The notes: generated from the letters alone by a model not told the origin. A DNA stretch of 35,513 bases from an uncultured Bacteroidota bacterium (GCA_903932685.1 CAIZGX010000047.1:1-35513); one strand, 5' to 3'. Positions 23,637 through 35,000 are shown, counted from the stretch's first letter. A program made the numbers and translations.

Positions 23637-25769
23637 ATGAAAAAGTACTTGATAATCGCATGTATGACATCAATTGTTGCATGCAAACAAGAAAACGCCG
23701 TTATGCAAATTCAACAACCCCAAAACAAAAACATTCAGGACACAACATTCGGTTTCTTTGGCACCAAAGTGCTTGATCCTTTTTACGGACTTGAAGACGA
23801 CGGAAGCGCGCGCACAATTCAATGGGTGAAAGATGAGCAAGCACTCACTGAAAATTATTTGACGAGCGAGAATATGCGCTCAGAAATTCGGACGCGCTAC
23901 ACATCCATTTTCAATTTTGAGAAAGTAAGCGCACCCGATAAACACGGTGACTATTATTTTTTCTGGAAAAACACCGGGCTGCAACCTCAGGCTGTCTGCT
24001 ATGTAAAGAAAGGAATGCGTGGTGCTGAACGCGTGTTCATTGACCCCAATGAATTAGACAAAAACGGATTGACAACTTACAGTTTACTCGACTCTAACGA
24101 TGATCACACCTTAATGGCTGTGGCGGTTAGCAAGGCAGGAAGCGATTGGAGTAACATTCATATTTTCAATATTGAAACCGGACAAGAAGTTGAAGCCCCT
24201 ATTGAATGGGTGAAGTTTAGCGGTGCGTCTTGGTTTGGAAACGGATTCTTCTACAGCCGCTATCCAGAGCCCGCTGCAGGAGAAGTTCTGAGTGGTAATA
24301 ATATGAACCACGCGGTCTACTATCACATCGTAGGAACAAGTCAAGATTCTGACAAGCTTGTGTACGAAGACAAAAACAATCCGACCTATTACAACAATGC
24401 AGGATTAAGCGAAGACAAGCGTTACTTGTTCATCACCTCTGCTCCAGGAACAGATGGGTACGCTGTTTATTACAAAGACATCGCAAATGGTGGCATGAAC
24501 TTCATTCCGCTCTTCACCGATTTAAGTCACCACAGCTCTGTGGTAGAAGTGGCTATTGACGGAGAACTCATCGTACACACAGATGTGGATGCGCCAAATT
24601 ACAGATTGGTCAAAGTGAATCCAGGTAATCCGAATCCGAAAAATTGGAAAACAATTATCCCCGAAGACAAGCGTCTATTGGAAGGTGTTTCCACCTGCGG
24701 TGGAAAATTATTCCTTCATTACCTCAACATGGCAAACACCGAAATTGAAGCCTGTGACTATGAAGGAAAGAACATCAAGAAAATAACGCTTCCCGATGGA
24801 ACCGGCACTGCAAGCGGGTTCTCAGGTAAGCGTCAAGAGAAGACATGTTACTTCACCTTCACTTCTTTCACTTATCCCGGTGTCATCTATTCATTCAATG
24901 TTGAAGACGTAACCTACGGTGAATATCACAGACCTTTGGTCGATTTCAACATGAACGACTACGAAAGCAAACAAGTGCTCGTAAAGTCGAAAGACGGAAC
25001 ACAAGTCCCCCTCTTTCTCGTTCATAAAAAAGGACTTGTGTTAGATGGAAATAATCCAACACTGCTATACGGATACGGCGGATTCAACATTTCATTAACG
25101 CCTTCATTCTCTTCTTCTCGACTAATTCTTCTTGAGCAAGGCGGCGTATTCGCCATGGCCAATCTTCGCGGAGGCGGCGAGTTTGGAGAGAACTGGCACA
25201 AAGGCGGAATGCTGTACAACAAGCAAAACGTCTTCGACGATTTCTTGGCGTGCGCAGATTATCTCATCGACTACAAATACACTTCAACACAAAAATTAGG
25301 AATTGAAGGCGGGTCGAACGGAGGACTTTTAGTTGGCGCTTGCTTGACGCAACACCCTGAAAAATTCGCTGTTGCTTTTCCTGCTGTTGGCGTTTTAGAT
25401 ATGCTTCGCTACCATCACTTCACAGTTGGAAAAGGATGGATTCCGGAATACGGAAGCGCCGACGAATCGGAACAAATGTTCAACTACCTCAAAGGCTATT
25501 CGCCTTATCACAACTTGAAACCCAACACGAATTATCCTGCTACCATGGTTATGACAGCAGACCACGACGATCGCGTAGTTCCTGCCCACAGCTTCAAATT
25601 CGCAGCTATGCTGCAAGAATGCACAACGCATGAAAGACCTGCACTCATTCGCATTGAAACAAGCGCAGGACACGGCGCCGGAAAAAGCACAGAGCAAATC
25701 ATTGCTGAACAAACCGACAAGTGGACCTTCTTCTTCAAAAACGTTGGACACAATTATTCGTTGAAGTAG
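23637..25769 (+). CDS. Prolyl oligopeptidase (S9A) lipoprotein
   Basis: ATG 23637 is preferred to TTG 23625, which lies inside the MFS gene, and it gives a lipoprotein signal (SIVAC, Cys16). The 710-residue protein has the S9A beta-propeller (about 90-450) and an alpha/beta-hydrolase domain with Ser560 in 'GGSNGGLLVG', the Asp of 'ADHDDRVVP' (641-649), and His679 in 'SAGHGAGK'. It cleaves short peptides after proline, here probably at the envelope. It lies between the MFS and GH92 genes, each one base away. Confidence 0.93.
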   Translation: MKKYLIIACMTSIVACKQENAVMQIQQPQNKNIQDTTFGFFGTKVLDPFYGLEDDGSARTIQWVKDEQALTENYLTSENMRSEIRTRYTSIFNFEKVSAPDKHGDYYFFWKNTGLQPQAVCYVKKGMRGAERVFIDPNELDKNGLTTYSLLDSNDDHTLMAVAVSKAGSDWSNIHIFNIETGQEVEAPIEWVKFSGASWFGNGFFYSRYPEPAAGEVLSGNNMNHAVYYHIVGTSQDSDKLVYEDKNNPTYYNNAGLSEDKRYLFITSAPGTDGYAVYYKDIANGGMNFIPLFTDLSHHSSVVEVAIDGELIVHTDVDAPNYRLVKVNPGNPNPKNWKTIIPEDKRLLEGVSTCGGKLFLHYLNMANTEIEACDYEGKNIKKITLPDGTGTASGFSGKRQEKTCYFTFTSFTYPGVIYSFNVEDVTYGEYHRPLVDFNMNDYESKQVLVKSKDGTQVPLFLVHKKGLVLDGNNPTLLYGYGGFNISLTPSFSSSRLILLEQGGVFAMANLRGGGEFGENWHKGGMLYNKQNVFDDFLACADYLIDYKYTSTQKLGIEGGSNGGLLVGACLTQHPEKFAVAFPAVGVLDMLRYHHFTVGKGWIPEYGSADESEQMFNYLKGYSPYHNLKPNTNYPATMVMTADHDDRVVPAHSFKFAAMLQECTTHERPALIRIETSAGHGAGKSTEQIIAEQTDKWTFFFKNVGHNYSLK

Positions 25770-25770
25770 A

Positions 25771-28050
25771 ATGAAAAAAACACACTTTGTAATCTTCCTT
25801 TCTCTAATTACTTCCTTTGAATTTTGCTCTGCGCAACTGATTGAAAAGGTCAATGTATTCATCGGGACAAACAGAATGGGTCACACCTATCCCGGTGCCA
25901 CTGCCCCTTTCGGAATGGTGCAACTCTCTCCTGAAACGAAGCGTGCGAATTTCTTCAACGAGAAAGGAGAATACAACAGCGAAGTATACAACTACTGCGC
26001 GGGCTATCAATATCAAGATTCAGTTATTCAAGGATTTGCCCACACGCATTTTTCAGGAACAGGACATTCCGATTTAGGTGATTTCTTGTTGATGCCAATG
26101 ACAGGAAACGTTGATCTAAAAGCAGAAAACTTTCAGTCTTCCTTTCAACATAAAAATGAAAAAGCTCTTCCTGGTTTTTATAGTGTAATGCTCGATGATC
26201 ATAAAATTCTCGCAGAGCTCACCGCCTCTGACCGCGTGGGATTTCACAGATACACGTTTCCTCAAAATGAAAATCCAGAAGTCGTTTTAGATTTCACCTA
26301 CAACATTTACAATTACGATGGAAAAAATGTCTGGACTTTCATTCGCGTTGAAAGCGATTCGCTCATCACCGGCTATCGCATAACAAGCGGTTGGGCGAAA
26401 ACAAGAACGGTTTATTTCGCGGCAGCCTTTTCTCAACCCATTTCAAATTACACAACCGCAAACCTTAGCGAGCAAGACTACAAAGGCTTCTATCGCAAAT
26501 TCAATCAGTCGGAAAATTTCCCCGAAGTAGCTGGAAAAGAAATTCGCATGTTGCTAGAATTCGAACAAAACGAAAATCCGCTTCAAATCAAATGGGCCCT
26601 TTCGAACACCAGCACTGAAGGTGCTTTGAAAAATCTCTATGCTGAAATTCCGCATTGGAATTTCGAACAAACGAAAAAAGAAACTCAAACGAAATGGGAA
26701 AGAGAACTTGAAAAAGTAACAATCCAAATCGCAGACAAAAACAAAGAATCCGTTTTCTACACAGCACTTTATCACACGTGCCTCTCACCTGTTTTGTATG
26801 AAGATGTAGACGGAAATTACAAAGGACTAGATCAGAACATTCACAATTCCGAAGGATTTGAAAACTACACGGTCTTTTCGCTTTGGGACACCTATCGCGC
26901 GCTGCATCCATTGTTCAACTTAATTCAGCCAACAAGAAACAACAACATGATTCACTCTATGCTTGCACATCAGAAGCAAAGCGTGCATCACATGCTGCCC
27001 GTGTGGAGTCATTACGCCAACGAAAATTGGTGCATGACAGGTTATCATGCAGTTTCTGTTATTGCAGATGCAGCGGTGAAACAAGTTGGAAATTTCAATT
27101 TGAAAGAGGCATACAAAGCCTGCGATCAAACGGCATGTGTAGATTATTTCGAAGGATTGAAAGACTACATTGAAATTGGTTTTGTCCCTGAGGATAAATC
27201 GGGAGTTTCAGTAAGCAAGACATTGGAATATGCCTACGACGATTGGTGCATAGCGCAACTCTCTTCACTCACGAACAAAAGGGAAGTAACCATGGGTTAC
27301 GCCAAATACTTCATGCGTTCAGAGTCGTATCGAAATGTCTTTAATTCAAACACTGGGTTTACACAACCTAAACTTAGCAGTGGCGAATGGAAAATTCCGT
27401 TCGACCCTCTTGACACGCACGGACAAGGATTCATTGAAGGCAACTCATGGAATTTCAGTTTATATATTCCACACGCCATTCCAACCATGATTGAATTTAT
27501 GGGCGGAAAGAAGCGATTTGAAGAACACCTCGATTCGTTGTTCACGATGCACCTTGATGACAAATACATCGAGAAGAACGAAGACATCACACGAGACGGA
27601 ATTATGGGGAACTATGTGCATGGAAACGAGCCGAGTCATCACGTTCCTTATCTGTACAATCACACTTCTTCTCCCTGGAAAACGCAAGAACGGGTTCACG
27701 CCATTGCAAATAAGTTCTACACCAACGAAACAAATGGTTTATGCGGAAATGACGATGCGGGTCAGATGTCTGCCTGGTATGTTTTCTCTGCGCTCGGTAT
27801 TTACCCGACCTGTCCAGGAAGTGTGTATTATGAATTGGGGTCTCCCTTCGTGAACGAGGCCTTTCTTCATTTAGAAAATGGCAAAAACGTACATGTCAAA
27901 GCTGCCAAGCTTACCGAGAAAAACATATACGTACAATCCGTTCGTTGGAACAACCAGGAAATCGGTTTGCAAATTTCACATTTAGATTTGGTTCAAGGAG
28001 GTGTTTTGGAATTCGAAATGTCTTCCAAACCGAAAAAACTAAAAAAATAA
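25771..28050 (+). CDS. GH92 alpha-mannosidase family protein
   Basis: The 759-residue protein has a signal peptide ending near residue 21. The GH92 start motif is 'HTYPGATAPFGMVQLSPET', followed by 'GYQYQDSVIQGFAHTHFSGTGHSDLGDF'-type sequence (about 73-100). Catalytic-region residues are in place: Glu620 in 'GNEPSHHVPYLYN' and Asp661/662 in 'GNDDAGQMSAWYVFSALG'. GH92 enzymes are calcium-dependent exo-mannosidases acting on N-glycans. With the S9A peptidase next to it, glycoprotein use is likely. No terminator is seen after it. Confidence 0.93.
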   Translation: MKKTHFVIFLSLITSFEFCSAQLIEKVNVFIGTNRMGHTYPGATAPFGMVQLSPETKRANFFNEKGEYNSEVYNYCAGYQYQDSVIQGFAHTHFSGTGHSDLGDFLLMPMTGNVDLKAENFQSSFQHKNEKALPGFYSVMLDDHKILAELTASDRVGFHRYTFPQNENPEVVLDFTYNIYNYDGKNVWTFIRVESDSLITGYRITSGWAKTRTVYFAAAFSQPISNYTTANLSEQDYKGFYRKFNQSENFPEVAGKEIRMLLEFEQNENPLQIKWALSNTSTEGALKNLYAEIPHWNFEQTKKETQTKWERELEKVTIQIADKNKESVFYTALYHTCLSPVLYEDVDGNYKGLDQNIHNSEGFENYTVFSLWDTYRALHPLFNLIQPTRNNNMIHSMLAHQKQSVHHMLPVWSHYANENWCMTGYHAVSVIADAAVKQVGNFNLKEAYKACDQTACVDYFEGLKDYIEIGFVPEDKSGVSVSKTLEYAYDDWCIAQLSSLTNKREVTMGYAKYFMRSESYRNVFNSNTGFTQPKLSSGEWKIPFDPLDTHGQGFIEGNSWNFSLYIPHAIPTMIEFMGGKKRFEEHLDSLFTMHLDDKYIEKNEDITRDGIMGNYVHGNEPSHHVPYLYNHTSSPWKTQERVHAIANKFYTNETNGLCGNDDAGQMSAWYVFSALGIYPTCPGSVYYELGSPFVNEAFLHLENGKNVHVKAAKLTEKNIYVQSVRWNNQEIGLQISHLDLVQGGVLEFEMSSKPKKLKK

Positions 28051-29976
<1,926 letters not shown>

Positions 29977-29977
29977 A

Positions 29978-31066
29978 TTATTCTTGGGTTGCAGATTTAC
30001 GGAATGGCAACAAACGCAATTCCTTTTCAAAGTTAATTAAAAACGCTTGCCAATAGCGAGCCGCAGTAGTATTGTCTTGAAGAACAGACGGCCTTCCAAC
30101 ATCACCAGCTTCTCGAATACTCTGAATCAACGGAATTTCGCCTAGAACAGGCAGGTTCAAGCTTTCTGCTAAACGCTTCGTTCCTCCTTCACCAAAAATA
30201 AAATATTTATTCTCTGGCAATTCCGCTGGGGTAAACCACGACATATTTTCTACTAATCCCAACACGGGAATATTCACTGCTGGCAATTGGAACATCGCAA
30301 TTCCCTTGCGCGCATCGACTAGTGCAACTTCCTGCGGCGTGCTTACCACGACAACGGCAGAAATGGGCAATGTTTGCACAATGCTCAAATGGACATCTCC
30401 TGTTCCCGGAGGAAGGTCAACAATCATATAATCCAACTCACCCCACTCCACATCCGTAATCATCTGATTCAATGCTTTAGTAGCCATAGGACCGCGCCAT
30501 ACAACGGCTTGATCTCCCTCAGTAAAAAAACCAATACTCAGGACCTTCACCCCGTGGGCCTCTACAGGAGCCATTACTTTCTTCCCTTCTACCTCAATAA
30601 GTCTTGGCTTTTCCAGCACAACATCAAACATTGTTGGAACCGAAGGCCCATAGATATCTGCATCTAACAAACCTACTTTATGTCCCAATGCAGCAAGTCC
30701 TGCAGCTAAATTTGAAGAAACAGTGCTCTTCCCTACTCCGCCTTTTCCACTTGCAACAGCAATGATGTGTTTTACACCTGGAAGTATTCTGCGCAATTCG
30801 CCGCTTCGTTCTTCCCCAGAAATGGCTTCAACGTGAACCTTCACCTCAAATTCATTTCCCAATACACGTTGAATTGCGAAGACACAAGCCTCACGCATGC
30901 GCTGTTTCGCGTGCATGGCCGGATTACTCACTTTGACTTCCAACTCAATCTCATTCCCTTCTGCACGAATAATCTTTACCAGATTCAAGGTCACAATGTC
31001 CTTCTTCAAATCTGGTTCTTGTACGTTAGCTAACGCTTCTAAAATTGCTGTTTTTGAAACACTCAT
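29978..31066 (-). CDS. mrp: Mrp/ApbC-type P-loop ATPase for Fe-S cluster transfer
   Basis: The 362-residue protein has an N-terminal MIP18/DUF59 domain (about 5-80, 'DIVTLNLVK'), then a MinD-like ATPase with deviant Walker A 'SGKGGVGKST' (106-115) and 'DYMIVDLPPGTGD' (212-224). The usual CPxC after 'ENMSWF' (273-278) is absent; this copy reads 'TPAELP'. Mrp proteins normally carry a bridging 4Fe-4S cluster on that CxxC. The nifU-like gene one base downstream may supply the cluster site. Confidence 0.9.
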   Translation of the reverse strand: MSVSKTAILEALANVQEPDLKKDIVTLNLVKIIRAEGNEIELEVKVSNPAMHAKQRMREACVFAIQRVLGNEFEVKVHVEAISGEERSGELRRILPGVKHIIAVASGKGGVGKSTVSSNLAAGLAALGHKVGLLDADIYGPSVPTMFDVVLEKPRLIEVEGKKVMAPVEAHGVKVLSIGFFTEGDQAVVWRGPMATKALNQMITDVEWGELDYMIVDLPPGTGDVHLSIVQTLPISAVVVVSTPQEVALVDARKGIAMFQLPAVNIPVLGLVENMSWFTPAELPENKYFIFGEGGTKRLAESLNLPVLGEIPLIQSIREAGDVGRPSVLQDNTTAARYWQAFLINFEKELRLLPFRKSATQE

Positions 31067-31070
31067 GGTA

Positions 31071-31769
31071 TTATTTTTTCGGCATTCGAGCCTGAATGTA
31101 TTTAATCTTTCTTCCTTCCTTCAACCACATTTGCTCGTAGAATGTTCTAATCTCCAAAACATCTTTCAGCTTCTCGTCTATCGTTTCTAAAAAACCCGAT
31201 TCATAAATGTTATCGTCATGCAAAACTATCTCTGCCCCCATCAATGGAATCTCGCGCAAAGCCCGCTCGTAGAGCGCTGGATTGTCGTGCTTAATGTGAA
31301 CGATTCCTTCTGACTTCAACATACGCTCATAGCGCTTCATATAGAAGCCTGAGGTTATTCTTCTGTTTCCATCGTGATCATTCGGCATCGGATCTGAAAA
31401 CGTAAGCCAAATTTCGTCCAATTCATTGTCAGCGAAAAACGCGTCAATGAATTCAATTCTCGCTCGAAGAAATGCCACATTCGTCAATCCCATTTCAAGA
31501 GACTCTTTTGCCCCTTTATGAAAACGATGACCTTTAACGTCGACCCCTAAATAATTCTTATCTAAATTTCGTTGTGCTTGACCTACCGCATACTCCCCTT
31601 TCCCGCAGCCCAATTCAACCACTAAAGAATTGTTATTTTTATAAAATTCTTCTCGCCATAAACCCTTCATGAAGGTTGCGTTTTCACGAATAATGGGCAT
31701 TAAGTTCGGTTCGAACACATGAGGAAACGTCTTGTTTTCAGCCCAACGTTTTAACTTATCCTTTGCCAT
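31071..31769 (-). CDS. trmB: tRNA (guanine-N7-)-methyltransferase
   Basis: The 232-residue Rossmann methyltransferase has the SAM site 'VVELGCGKGEYAVGQA' (about 50-65) and the TrmB-specific 'LTFSDPMPNDHDGNRRI' (relatives have FPDPWPK). It methylates G46 in the tRNA variable loop. It lies one base from the thioesterase gene and four bases before mrp, within one operon. Confidence 0.9.
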   Translation of the reverse strand: MAKDKLKRWAENKTFPHVFEPNLMPIIRENATFMKGLWREEFYKNNNSLVVELGCGKGEYAVGQAQRNLDKNYLGVDVKGHRFHKGAKESLEMGLTNVAFLRARIEFIDAFFADNELDEIWLTFSDPMPNDHDGNRRITSGFYMKRYERMLKSEGIVHIKHDNPALYERALREIPLMGAEIVLHDDNIYESGFLETIDEKLKDVLEIRTFYEQMWLKEGRKIKYIQARMPKK

Positions 31770-31770
31770 A

Positions 31771-32181
31771 TCAATTCGCTAGAAATACGGTTCGCCAAGC
31801 TTCTGGAAGCACCTGCGTGGCTTTGTTTTTATGATTGAAACAAACCAGAACAGATTTACCTGTTGCACAAAGGCGCTCTCCCACAACAACGCGATAACAG
31901 ACTGTGAAACTCTTCGATCCAACATGCTCTACCCACAACCGAATGTTCATTCGGTCATTCAGAAATACGGGGTAGATATAATCAATTTCATTTCGAGCAA
32001 CGATTACTCCGTCTTCGTTCCAATCCCAAATGCGCGCAACTCGTTCCTTAAAATACGCCATACGCGCTTGTTCGAAATAACTGAAGTACACGGCATTGTT
32101 AACATGCCCCATAGCATCTATATCCGCAAATCGAATCTCAACAGTGGTTTCAAAAATATCTTTCCCTTCTGGCTCTTCCAT
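31771..32181 (-). CDS. YbgC-type hotdog acyl-CoA thioesterase
   Basis: The 136-residue hotdog protein has the 4HBT active-site region 'RFADIDAMGHVNNAVYFSYFEQAR' split over 17-40 (Asp22, Asn28/29 in the expected zone). It hydrolyses acyl-CoA thioesters; the chain length is unknown. The first gene of the operon thioesterase, trmB, mrp, nifU-C. Confidence 0.87.
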   Translation of the reverse strand: MEEPEGKDIFETTVEIRFADIDAMGHVNNAVYFSYFEQARMAYFKERVARIWDWNEDGVIVARNEIDYIYPVFLNDRMNIRLWVEHVGSKSFTVCYRVVVGERLCATGKSVLVCFNHKNKATQVLPEAWRTVFLAN

Positions 32182-32198
32182 AGCATTATTTTAGAGCA

Positions 32199-32206
32199 CA
32201 AAGATA
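32199..32206 (-). promoter_or_regulatory. -7 element TATCTTTG of the thioesterase-trmB-mrp-nifU operon
   Basis: An exact TAnnTTTG match 17 bases before ATG 32181. Confidence 0.65.
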
Positions 32207-32222
32207 ATTCCGAGCGGCAGTT

Positions 32223-33620
32223 CTATTTGGAAAAAACTTGATAACCGTATGGAGCCAGGGCGCGCTGATTTCTTGAATAAATCGAGAATGTCTCGCTATT
32301 GAAAATGCTTCTAAAATCTCCATCCGGAACCTCATCGGTGAAGTTGAACACTTGAGGTTTGTCAGAGAAATTCAACAACACAACAACCTGACGATCGCCA
32401 TTGGTGCGAGAATAAGCATAGAGTACATCGTCGTTAGATGTCTTCAACTTCTTGAAACTTCCACCGAACTCACCGTTCCAAAGAGCAGGATTCTCGTGAT
32501 GTACCGCAAGTAGGCGCTTGTAAAAATCGCTATTCACGTAGTTATTGAAGTAGGCGGTGTCTTTATCGAAGAAGCGTAAACGCTTTGCATTTCCTTTTGC
32601 ATCCACTTCACCACCTTCCTGCGAGGTATAAACCAGCGGCATTCCTTGAAGCGTTAAAGAGAGAACATCGAACAACTTGCGTTTCAATCCGTAACGCTCA
32701 CCTCCCGTTCCATTCCAAGTATTCTCATCGTGATTCGTTGTGAAACCCATGCGGTAGGCACTCTTTTGAAAAGCGGTATCCGACTTCGCCATGTATTCAT
32801 CAAAGGCATAAAGAGACTTCTCACCTTTCGCAACGCCGTTCATTATGCTTAACAATTCCCAGCTGTAAGACATATCAAATGCTTTCAGATGATGGTCTTT
32901 CTGTTCAGCCTCAGCTAGCATAAAAACAGGCTTAATTGCATCTAAAGCAGCGCGCGTGTCATTCCAAAACTCTGTAGGCACATTCATTGCTACGTCACAA
33001 CGATATCCATCAATATCGCAATCTCTCACCCAATATTCCATAGCACGAATCATTTCCTTACGAAGTTCCTGATTGTCATAATTCAAATCCGCAACGTCAG
33101 ACCAATCTGGAACGGGAGGCACGATGTTTCCGTTCGCATCATGCGTATACCACTCCGGATGTTGAATTACCCAAGGGTGATCCCAAGCGGTGTGATTCGC
33201 AACCCAATCGAGAATGACATACATACCCAACTCATGTGCTCTTTTCACCAAACGTTTGAAATCTTCTGTTGTTCCGAATTCCGGATTTACTCCCGTGTAA
33301 TTTTTCACACTGTAATAACTCCCCAAAATGCCCTTTCTATTCAGTTGTCCAATAGGGTTAATGGGCATCAGCCAAAGAATATCTACTCCCAAAGAATCGA
33401 TACGCGGAAGATCTTTCTCCAATGCAGCAAAGGTACCCGCAGCGGTATGCTGACGTACGTTTACTTCATAAATCGTAGCGTTTTTAGACCAACTCGGGTG
33501 ACGAACGACCTTGGTTTCAGAGTAACCAATCTGCTTGGCCTCTGACGTGTAATCTTGATTTTTCGATACGCCGCAACTTGCGAAAGCAAGAGCCAATAAA
33601 ACAAATAAATAATTTTTCAT
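32223..33620 (-). CDS. GH13 alpha-amylase-family lipoprotein
   Basis: ATG 33620 is chosen because it starts a lipoprotein signal (AFASC, Cys16); the longer frame to 33686 overlaps the WD40 gene. The 465-residue protein has the GH13 barrel: 'VILDWVANHTAWD' (about 135-147), nucleophile Asp209 in 'DGYRCDVAM', Glu237 in 'FMLAEAE', Asp298 in 'TTNHDEN', and a short C-terminal beta domain. It is smaller than the other GH13 enzyme and lacks its N-terminal domain. It is probably a surface or periplasmic enzyme on maltodextrins. Confidence 0.9.
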   Translation of the reverse strand: MKNYLFVLLALAFASCGVSKNQDYTSEAKQIGYSETKVVRHPSWSKNATIYEVNVRQHTAAGTFAALEKDLPRIDSLGVDILWLMPINPIGQLNRKGILGSYYSVKNYTGVNPEFGTTEDFKRLVKRAHELGMYVILDWVANHTAWDHPWVIQHPEWYTHDANGNIVPPVPDWSDVADLNYDNQELRKEMIRAMEYWVRDCDIDGYRCDVAMNVPTEFWNDTRAALDAIKPVFMLAEAEQKDHHLKAFDMSYSWELLSIMNGVAKGEKSLYAFDEYMAKSDTAFQKSAYRMGFTTNHDENTWNGTGGERYGLKRKLFDVLSLTLQGMPLVYTSQEGGEVDAKGNAKRLRFFDKDTAYFNNYVNSDFYKRLLAVHHENPALWNGEFGGSFKKLKTSNDDVLYAYSRTNGDRQVVVLLNFSDKPQVFNFTDEVPDGDFRSIFNSETFSIYSRNQRALAPYGYQVFSK

Positions 33621-33640
33621 GTGGAAGAAATACTTAGTGT

Positions 33641-33648
33641 CAAATATA
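33641..33648 (-). promoter_or_regulatory. -7 element TATATTTG of the GH13 lipoprotein gene
   Basis: An exact TAnnTTTG match 20 bases before ATG 33620. It is flanked by a short inverted repeat GTGT-N7-ACAC (33637-33651). Confidence 0.55.
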
Positions 33649-33667
33649 CACGAAGAGCAACCTACTT

Positions 33668-34549
33668 TTAACGAAGAATTTTCCACAACCGAATAGACCC
33701 GTCATCACTTGCGGAGAGTAAAAGACCGTTTTTAAGAAAATGTAACGCGTTCACGCTTCTTGTATGCGCTCCTCCACATAGAAAATCTAGCGTTTTTGCA
33801 TCCCAAACCTTTATTTCTTTATCTCGACTTCCGGTAACAAAAACATGACCTTTCGGATGGAAGACTATCGCATAGACATTTGCTTTGTGTGCTCTAAAAT
33901 TCATGATCGAATCAAACTTCTTTTTCGTATTCCAAAGATGAATTTCTCCGTCTCTTCCACCAGTTAATAGCACACTCTTTTTCGGATGGAAAGCGCAAGA
34001 GGCAACTCCCAAATCATTGACTTTCTTTTTTTCTATCGAATTAAAAAAAACGGGGTCTACAACTTCCATTTCACCATTTGAAAAGGGAAAAGCTAAAGTC
34101 TTTTCCTGCATATGAAAAGCAAATCGACGAATCTTAGCATCCGAAAGCGGAATTGTTCGGGAATAGCTTGCGTCTTGTCGGTTCCATTCTATAGCATTCC
34201 CATCGGCACCTACACTTATTACTTTATCTTCAACTATTTGAATATCGAAAACTCCACCAGGGTGAACGTTGTAGTTTTTAATTTCCTTTTTTTGTTCGAT
34301 GTCAACTACACCAATCGTGTTTTGCTGGCAACCAATCCATAAAAACTTAGTAGTTTCGTCATAAAGCAAAGAGAATACAGCACCGTTTGCCTTTACCCGA
34401 ATTTCAGAAGACACCCCGCATTCTGTATTCCACTCAGAAACCAATCCGTTTGCAGAAGCTGTAAAAAAAGAATCGGCATGGGTGCCGTCCGTAATAGCGT
34501 ACAACGGGGATTTCATATCCCCGAACGAATCGAGCAATTCAAGCTTCAT
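33668..34549 (-). CDS. WD40-repeat protein
   Basis: The 293-residue cytoplasmic protein is about the size of one seven-bladed propeller. Blade ends are visible as 'GLVSEWN', 'NAIEWN', 'EIHLWN', 'EIKVWD' and 'SIRLWK', with 'GGRDG' and 'GSRDKE' turns before them. It has no signal peptide and no enzyme domain, so it is probably a protein-binding scaffold with unknown partners. Its start follows a -7-like element by four bases. Confidence 0.87.
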   Translation of the reverse strand: MKLELLDSFGDMKSPLYAITDGTHADSFFTASANGLVSEWNTECGVSSEIRVKANGAVFSLLYDETTKFLWIGCQQNTIGVVDIEQKKEIKNYNVHPGGVFDIQIVEDKVISVGADGNAIEWNRQDASYSRTIPLSDAKIRRFAFHMQEKTLAFPFSNGEMEVVDPVFFNSIEKKKVNDLGVASCAFHPKKSVLLTGGRDGEIHLWNTKKKFDSIMNFRAHKANVYAIVFHPKGHVFVTGSRDKEIKVWDAKTLDFLCGGAHTRSVNALHFLKNGLLLSASDDGSIRLWKILR

Positions 34550-34553
34550 AGAG

Positions 34554-34561
34554 CTAATGTA
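34554..34561 (-). promoter_or_regulatory. -7-like element TACATTAG of the WD40 gene
   Basis: Seven of eight bases match TAnnTTTG, with four bases (CTCT) before ATG 34549. It lies directly after the terminator of the RRM gene. Confidence 0.4.
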
Positions 34562-34565
34562 AAAT

Positions 34566-34590
34566 AAAAAAGGGACCGAAGTCCCTTTTT
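34566..34590 (-). terminator. Rho-independent terminator of the RRM gene
   Basis: A 10-bp stem (AAAAAGGGAC with GTCCCTTTTT), four-base loop, and a T run on the minus strand, 25 bases after the stop. Confidence 0.85.
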
Positions 34591-34614
34591 AAAGTAAGTC
34601 AAAAGCGTATTGAA

Positions 34615-34905
34615 TCAATATCCTTGACGAAATCCACCTTCTCTACGGTTAGTAGATGTACGTGGACGGTCTTCAGCTTCTTTAACGTTGATCTTGCGAC
34701 CTTTCATTTCGGCTTGGTCCAATGCATCAATTGCATTGCGTGCTTCAGCGTCATCTGACATTTCAACAAAACCAAAACCGCGTGAACGACCGGTATCACG
34801 GTCAGTAATCACTTTAGCAGAAGCTACTTCACCATACTGTGTGAAGATTGCTTGGAGCTCATCGCTCGTTAGACTGTAGTTCAGTCCAGAAACAAAAATG
34901 TTCAT
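34615..34905 (-). CDS. Small RRM RNA-binding protein
   Basis: The 96-residue protein consists of one RNA recognition motif with RNP2 'IFVSGL' (3-8) and RNP1 'RGFGFVEM' (42-49), followed by a short basic, Gly/Arg-containing tail. It resembles the small glycine-rich RRM proteins of cyanobacteria and Bacteroidota, which bind RNA and are often cold-induced. The leader is about 80 nt long and structured, which fits post-transcriptional control. It is monocistronic. Confidence 0.92.
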   Translation of the reverse strand: MNIFVSGLNYSLTSDELQAIFTQYGEVASAKVITDRDTGRSRGFGFVEMSDDAEARNAIDALDQAEMKGRKINVKEAEDRPRTSTNRREGGFRQGY

Positions 34906-34988
34906 AAAAAAAATAAAGTTAATTAATGCTTACTCCTCATCTAAACTGTAATCCCGGAGAATTTCAAGAAGAAACAAATCGGTAAGCT
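34906..34988 (-). promoter_or_regulatory. Structured 5' leader of the RRM mRNA
   Basis: About 80 nt lie between the -7 element and ATG 34905. GCTTAC near the 5' end (34982-34987) can pair with GTAAGC (34928-34933), closing a loop of about 44 nt and leaving an AT-rich stretch before the ATG. Temperature-sensitive or self-regulation is a possibility. Confidence 0.35.
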
Positions 34989-34992
34989 CCAA

Positions 34993-35000
34993 CAAAGATA
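34993..35000 (-). promoter_or_regulatory. Promoter of the RRM gene: TATCTTTG with -33 TTG
   Basis: An exact TAnnTTTG match, with TTG at 35020-35022 on the minus strand 19 bases upstream. This is the best full -33/-7 pair in the window. Confidence 0.7.

Noticed and set aside
25395-25862. 155-residue minus-strand ORF across the S9A/GH92 junction
   Set aside because: It is antisense to the conserved catalytic region of the S9A gene and has shadow-type composition.
29977-30030. Longer start for the NifU-domain protein
   Set aside because: It only reads through the 3' end of mrp in another frame; ATG 29976 follows that stop by one base.
33637-33651. GTGT-N7-ACAC around the GH13 lipoprotein promoter as the same operator as at 7527-7558
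   Set aside because: Half-sites are short and face the other way compared with AACACTTT/AAAGTGTT; similarity is too weak to claim.
33621-33686. N-terminal extension of the GH13 lipoprotein
   Set aside because: It precedes a clear lipoprotein signal, contains the -7 element and overlaps the WD40 gene.
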